NCBI GenBank assembly: GCA_019671135.1
Contig: JAHRHY010000008.1
Span: 1,860,001 to 1,924,000 of the forward strand
Source: Linnemannia hyalina
Taxonomy: Eukaryota; Mortierellomycota; Mortierellomycetes; Mortierellales; Mortierellaceae
DNA: 64,000 nucleotides
Direction of reading: 5' to 3'
How positions within the stretch are numbered: the stretch's first letter is position 1; the number at the start of each line of letters is the position of its first letter. Shown piece after piece: positions 58,658 to 64,000 of this stretch. Made by a program: the position numbers and the translations under genes. The notes under the pieces were generated by a model, which was given only the letters and a program-made list of their open reading frames with translations, searched no databases and had not been told where the DNA came from.

Positions 58658-61600
58658 ATGGAGGACTCGGTCATATTCCCGCGATCGCCTTCATACAGGG
58701 GACTCGCAGTCGATGCAGTCGCACAGGCGGCGTTTAATGAAAAGAAGTGGGTCTGGGTTGAGGACAAGGACGAAGGATACATTGCCGCCTGGATCTCTCA
58801 AGAGCAAGGAGATCAGGTCCAAGTTCACCTCAACAATGGACTGGTGCGTACATCTTTTTTTTTGTTGTTTCGTTTTGAATGCGGTGTGGGCGTTCGTGTG
58901 AATGTGACCGCGCAGAAAAGTATCAAGGTTGTAACAATTGGAATTTTTACCGCGCCACGCCATGCCATGCATTCGTGTGTGGGTATGTTACTCTCCGCAT
59001 GATTATAATCGAAATAGGTCAAGACGGTGAACATCAACCAGACGGGCAAGATGAACCCTCCAAAGTTCGACAAGGTCGAGGATATGGCAGATTTGACATA
59101 CCTGAACGAAGCCTCTGTCATCCACAACCTCCGTCTTCGCTACCATTCCAACTTGATCTACGTAAGTCTTACCTTCCCTCTTCTCTTTGTCCTTCTCAGA
59201 CAGCTATGCAACTTAGAGCCATGCTTCACCATGCTCAACTATTTTGTGGTACTTTGCTCTTGTATGTGTGTCCAAATAGACATATTCGGGACTCTTCTTG
59301 GTGGCAGTGAACCCTTACCGCAAACTGGGGATCTACACCGACGAGGTCGTGCTCTCGTACAAGCACAAAAAAAGGCACGAGATGGCGCCTCATATCTTTG
59401 CCGTCTCTGACGCAGCCTATCATGACATGCTCCAGGACCGCGACAACCAGTCCATCCTCATCACGTAAGTTTGTCTTTTTTGTCTCTGTTTCACTGCATA
59501 TACACCATTTGTTCATGCCAACAGGTACTAACTGGCGTTGTTTTCTTTACCCCTTGTTGTCTTTGATCACGATGGGTGTGTGTGTACGGGACATGTAAAT
59601 CAAACACTAACAAAAAAAACAAAAATAGGGGAGAGTCGGGTGCCGGAAAGACAGAGAACACAAAGAAGGTCATCCAGTACTTGGCATCGATTGCCACAGA
59701 CAAAAACCACAAGATTGGTCGTCTTGAGAGCCAGATCCTCCAGGCCAATCCTATTCTCGAGTCCTTTGGAAACGCCCAAACCATCCGCAACAACAACTCC
59801 TCCCGCTTCGTAAGTTATTCTTTCTTGCTTGCTCTTCGTCCTCTGCTTTTGCCAAGTGTTTTGAACGAGAAACGTCGACTAACATGCACCTGTATGTGTT
59901 TTGTTTGTGCCCTATGACAATGTAGGGAAAGTTCATTAGGATCGAGTTCACGTCGTCGGGTCACATCGCAGGAGGCAACATTGAGCGCTACCTGTTTGAG
60001 AAATCACGCGTCACCTTCCAGACTTCCCAGGAGCGCAACTACCACATCTTTTACCAGCTCCTCGCCGGAGCCCCCGCCGACCTCAAAAGTAAGCTTCCCC
60101 CTACTTCTTCTTTTATCTACTTGTTGCTTCTATATGTGTAGTGTCGTTCAATGGCTGTTCCTTTTTTTTGTGCGCATTTTCGACTGTACCTTGAAAGTCA
60201 TGCGCTTTTTATTCCCATCGTGATCTGACTGACCCCTTTTTCTGAAATTCTCATATCCGCCGGTACATTTTACTACTTTTTCACCAGAAACGTTGCTGCT
60301 GGATGGCGGACTGCGCGACTATGGGTACGTCAAGAACTCGAACCACGTCATCCCCGGCGTCGACGATGGCGAGGACTACCAGCTCCTTCTTGTACGTATT
60401 TGTCACCTTTCTTACTATTATGTGCATGTATTTTGGTTTCCTTGTCTGTGAGTGAACCTAAGGAACGCGGATATTTACTATTCTTCTCTATCCCACCCAA
60501 AACACAAAAGGAATCGATGGATGTGATGGGGTTCACGAAACAAGAACAGCACAACCTATTCCGCGTCATCGCCGCAATCCTGCACCTTGGAAATATATCC
60601 ATCACTCAGGACAGGTCCGACCAAGCCCAACTGAGAGACACCTCCATTGCAGAAAAAGTCTGTCATGTCCTAGGGATCCCTCTCTCTGAATTCGTCAAGG
60701 GATTGTTGAAACCAAAGGTCAAGGCCGGGAGGGAGTGGGTGGTCCAGGCGAGGACAGATCAACAGGTGTTGTACTCGATTGAGGCGTTGTCGACGGCGTT
60801 GTATGAGAGGATGTTTGATTCGATTATTGGACGGATTAACCTGGCCATTGATACGCCCGGGAAGAAGTTTACGACGTTCATTGGTGTCCTTGATATCGCT
60901 GGTTTTGAGATCTTTGAGGTAACTTCAGTCTCTTTGTTCTGCCTATGCTTGTCTGCATGCTGTGCATGTTCATTTATTGTGCTGTCTAACCTAAAATCAA
61001 TTTAACAAAAAACAAATAGGTGAACAGCTTTGAGCAGTTGTGTATCAACTACACGAACGAGAAGCTGCAACAATTTTTCAACCACCACATGTTCATCCTG
61101 GAACAAGACGAGTACAAGCGCGAGAACATCGAATGGCAGTACGTCGATTTCGGCCAGGACCTCCAGCCCACCATTCAGCTCATCGAGGACTCCAACGTAA
61201 GTTATTGTTTTTTTTTCATTCCACGAGCAATTCGTCATTCGTTTTGCTCTTTGTCATGAATGTTTTTTACTTCTTCGCCGTACTGACACCATCCTTCTTT
61301 TGGTTGCGTGTAACGATAATTAGCCGATCGGTATTCTGTCATGCCTGGATGAAGAATGCGTGGTCCCCAAAGGTACCGACAAATCCTTCCTCACAAAACT
61401 TACCACCCTCTGGAAAGGCAAATCGGACAAATACGAGGCACCTCGATTCCAAGAAGGCTTCATCCTCCACCACTACGCTGGAAAAGTCGAATACAAAACC
61501 GACGGCTGGCTCGACAAGAACAAGGACCCCCTCAACGAGAACATTACTCGCCTCCTTGCTCATTCCTCGGAAAAGTATATCGCCAGCTTGTTTGGGGATT

Positions 61601-64000
61601 ACTTGGTGGAGGAGGAAGATTTTACGGTGAGGGGACGGGCCAAGAAGGGTGCGTTTAGGACGGTGGCTCAGAGGCACAAGGAGCAGCTGAGGTCGTTGAT
61701 GGATCATTTGTATGAGACCCGGCCGCATTTTGTTAGGTGTATTTTGCCGAATGAGGAGAAGCGCGCCGGGAAGATTCATGTGCCGTTGGTGCTGGATCAA
61801 CTCAGGTGTAATGGTGTCTTGGAGGGAATTCGGATCTGTAGGGCTGGGTTCCCGAACCGAATTCTGTTTGCGGAATTCAGGCAGCGGTATGAGATCTTGA
61901 ACCCTGGGCTGATTCCGAGTGGGTATATGGATGGGCGGGTTGCGGCGCAGACGTTGCTGGAGGGTTTGCAGATGGATAAGTCGCAGTATCGTGTCGGAAC
62001 TAGCAAAGTCTTTTTCCGTTCCGGCGTCGTAAGTCCTTTTCTTTTTTTTTTTTGTCTTTGTTTTCTTTGTCTCGTGGTTGGATTGATGCACGTCTAAAAG
62101 AACACAAGCCCATTGACACTTGTACTTTTTTTTTATTTTCTTTTATTTTTCTACACACAAACCCCTAGTTGGCAGAGCTGGAAGATATCCGCGATCAAAA
62201 GCTCGCTCAAATCTTCACAAAATGCCAAGCAGTCTGCCGAGGCTACCTCGCCCGCCGCCACCTCAACCAAAAGATCGACCGCGCCAAGGCCATAAAAATC
62301 ATCCAACGCAACGCGCGAGTTTACGTCCAACTCCGAGAATGGTCCTGGTGGAAGATGTATGTCCGGATCAAACCCCTCCTCAACGTCACCCGAGTTGCGG
62401 AAGAACTCCGAGAGAACCAAGAGAAGGTGAGGATGTTGGCCGAGAAGCAGGAACAAGAGGCCGAGGCGAGGTTGAAGTTGGAGGAGGCTGGGAGGGCTCA
62501 CGAGGACGAGAAGGCGAGGTTAGAGGAGTTGTTACAGACAGAGAGGAGGTTGGGGATTGATAATGAGCAGATTCTGATGAGGACTCAGGCTAGGGCGGCA
62601 GAGTTGGAGGATCGAGTGAGGGAGATTGAGGGGGAGTTGGCAGTTACTGAGGCTCAGTTGGAAGAGTTGACGTTGGCCAGGAATGAGGTTGCCTTGCAGG
62701 CGAATCAGTTGGAGGAGAAGGTCACTCAGCAAGGGGACGCTATCGAGAGGTTGGAGAAGGAGCGGTCGTCCAAGGAGATTGAGCTCAGACATGTCCAGAC
62801 TGCTCGGGATACCGATATGGTGTCCGTCCAGAAACTCGAGGCGGAGAAACATAACCTGGAGGGCCGACTTGAGGAGCTGCACAAGGAAGTCGATGACAAG
62901 AACTTGGAGCTTGAGCGGGTCCGGTTGCGGTTGAAGAATTCGATCGAGGAGCTCGAGAGCAAGATTGAGACCGTCGAGTCGGAAAAGCTGGCCTTCAAGA
63001 ACAAGCACATGGCAGCTGAGGCTGAGCTCAAGCAGGCGAGGGAGCAGGCCTTGGAGCTTGGCCGGACTTGTGCGAACCAGGAGAAGCAGATCCAGGACAA
63101 GTCGAACCGGTTGTCGGCGTTGGAGACTGAACTCGATCGTGAGAAGACCAGTGGTGAGAAGAGCCGGCGGGATCTTTTGGTCAAGCTACAGCAGAACGAA
63201 GAGGAACTCGAGTCTGAGCGCCATGAACTTTCTAAACTGGAAAAGGTCAAGTCCCGTCTGGAGGAGCAACTGGACGAGATGAAGGGGGCTCTGGAGGCCA
63301 AGGGCGATGAAGAGACCAAGCACACTGAGCTCCAACGAATGCGCGAGACAGAACTCGACCGCCTCAAGGAAGAGATCCAATCCCTACAATCCGAACTCGA
63401 GGAAGGGCGCAAGAAGCAGGCCGCCCTTGGCGAGCAGTACCGTCAAGAAGTCGAGGTCCTCTCCCAAGAGAACGCCGCTGTGATGGCGGACAAACACGGT
63501 CTGGAGAAGAAGCTGGAGGATATGGGCAACCATGTCGAGCGTCACCTGCAGTTGGTCGATACCTGGCAAAAATCCCACAAGCAGACCACCAGTGAACTCC
63601 AATTCTCCCGAAACCGTGAGGCTGAGCTGGAAGGAGCGTTGGATCAAGAGCGTCTGACCAAGGAGAGTTACCTCCGCCAGTTGAGTACTGCCAACTCGAG
63701 GAACGACGATACCAATGAGCGGTTGGTCCGATTGGAGCGCGACAAGACTTCGAACCAGAAGCAGATCGATATGCTCCGTGAGGAACTCGAGGAAGAGACC
63801 CAGCGTCGCAAGGTTGCAGAGTCTGGCCGTCGCGAACTCGAGATGGAGCTGGAAGAGCTGAAACGACTCCGAGACGAGGATGAGGTCTGCAAGGCTGAAT
63901 TCTCACAGAAGACGTCTAACCAGGCCGCCGAGCTAGACGAGCTCCGGTTTAAGCTCCAGAACGAGGCCCTTGAACGCAACACGGAACTCGAGGAGAGCAA
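58658..64000 (+). CDS. Class II myosin heavy chain (3' end off the window)
   Basis: Exons join in phase to 1,361 residues before the edge: 58658-58843, 59018-59161, 59280-59464, 59629-59809, 59926-60088, 60288-60391, 60511-60918, 61020-61196, 61324-62028 and 62169-64000. After an SH3-like N terminus ([19 protein letters not shown]) the motor domain shows [20 protein letters not shown] (P-loop), [15 protein letters not shown] (switch I), [15 protein letters not shown] (switch II) and [20 protein letters not shown]. The actin-binding and converter region runs [20 protein letters not shown] to [13 protein letters not shown]-type neck sequence ([16 protein letters not shown] and [18 protein letters not shown]) is followed by an uninterrupted heptad coiled coil to the edge. 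That long rod marks class II: two-headed filament-forming myosin of the cytokinetic ring. The motor has all nucleotide-site residues. The large last exon without introns is usual for fungal rods. Confidence 0.97.

Noticed and set aside
1..64000. CRISPR arrays, tRNA and rRNA genes
   Set aside because: No regularly spaced identical repeats with unique spacers, and no tRNA-like cloverleaf or rRNA core sequence was recognised on either strand.

Overview
The window is eukaryotic and fungal. Genes are split by many short GT-AG introns with GTAAGT-like donors, and proteins with clear eukaryotic identity are packed on both strands. Intron density, protein style and transposon content suggest an early-diverging filamentous fungus, probably Mucoromycota and perhaps Mortierellaceae. 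That placement is inference; no rRNA or marker gene is present to settle it.

Layout. 1-5457: SSRP1/Pob3 (FACT subunit, cut by the left edge), complex I subunit NDUFB11/ESSS, and a SAMHD1-type HD dNTPase. 5458-9822: gene-poor, with a broken exon pair, a degenerate copy of a segment also found at 52.4-53.4 kb, and one orphan exon-like ORF. 9823-32790: a coiled-coil protein, a secreted M64 metallopeptidase, a GPI-anchored-like secreted protein, a SANT/Myb protein with a 10-nt microexon, the GINS subunit Psf1, a mitochondrial carrier, a Ser/Gly-rich protein, Mediator subunit Med22 and an F-BAR/RhoGAP protein. 33517-53800: an accessory island. 54163-64000: a mitochondrial-type AAA ATPase and a class II myosin heavy chain cut by the right edge.

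The island is the notable part. It holds a roughly 7.2 kb element with near-identical inverted arms of about 2.0 kb (33517-35530 and 38738-40731). These enclose the remains of a TnpB/Fanzor-like gene with a recognisable RuvC-I motif. Next to it lies a candidate composite element (41741-51186). On the minus strand is a Fanzor1-like RNA-guided-nuclease-type gene whose RuvC-I Asp, alternative Glu, four-Cys zinc finger and RuvC-III Asp are all visible. On the plus strand, diverging from it across about 630 bp, is an apparently intact Crypton tyrosine recombinase with R-H-R-W-Y residues and a C-terminal GCR1_C-like domain. The Fanzor reading frame is preceded, in frame and after a single TGA, by an unknown N-terminal module of about 205 residues. 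Farther right are a frameshifted gene and a small secreted-protein gene whose divergent arrangement is echoed by the remnant at 6.2-6.75 kb.

The housekeeping genes need no special coordination. The island reads as a transposon landing zone between two ordinary gene neighbourhoods. Exon boundaries below were set by hand from splice motifs, frame phase and family resemblance. No alignment or transcript was available.
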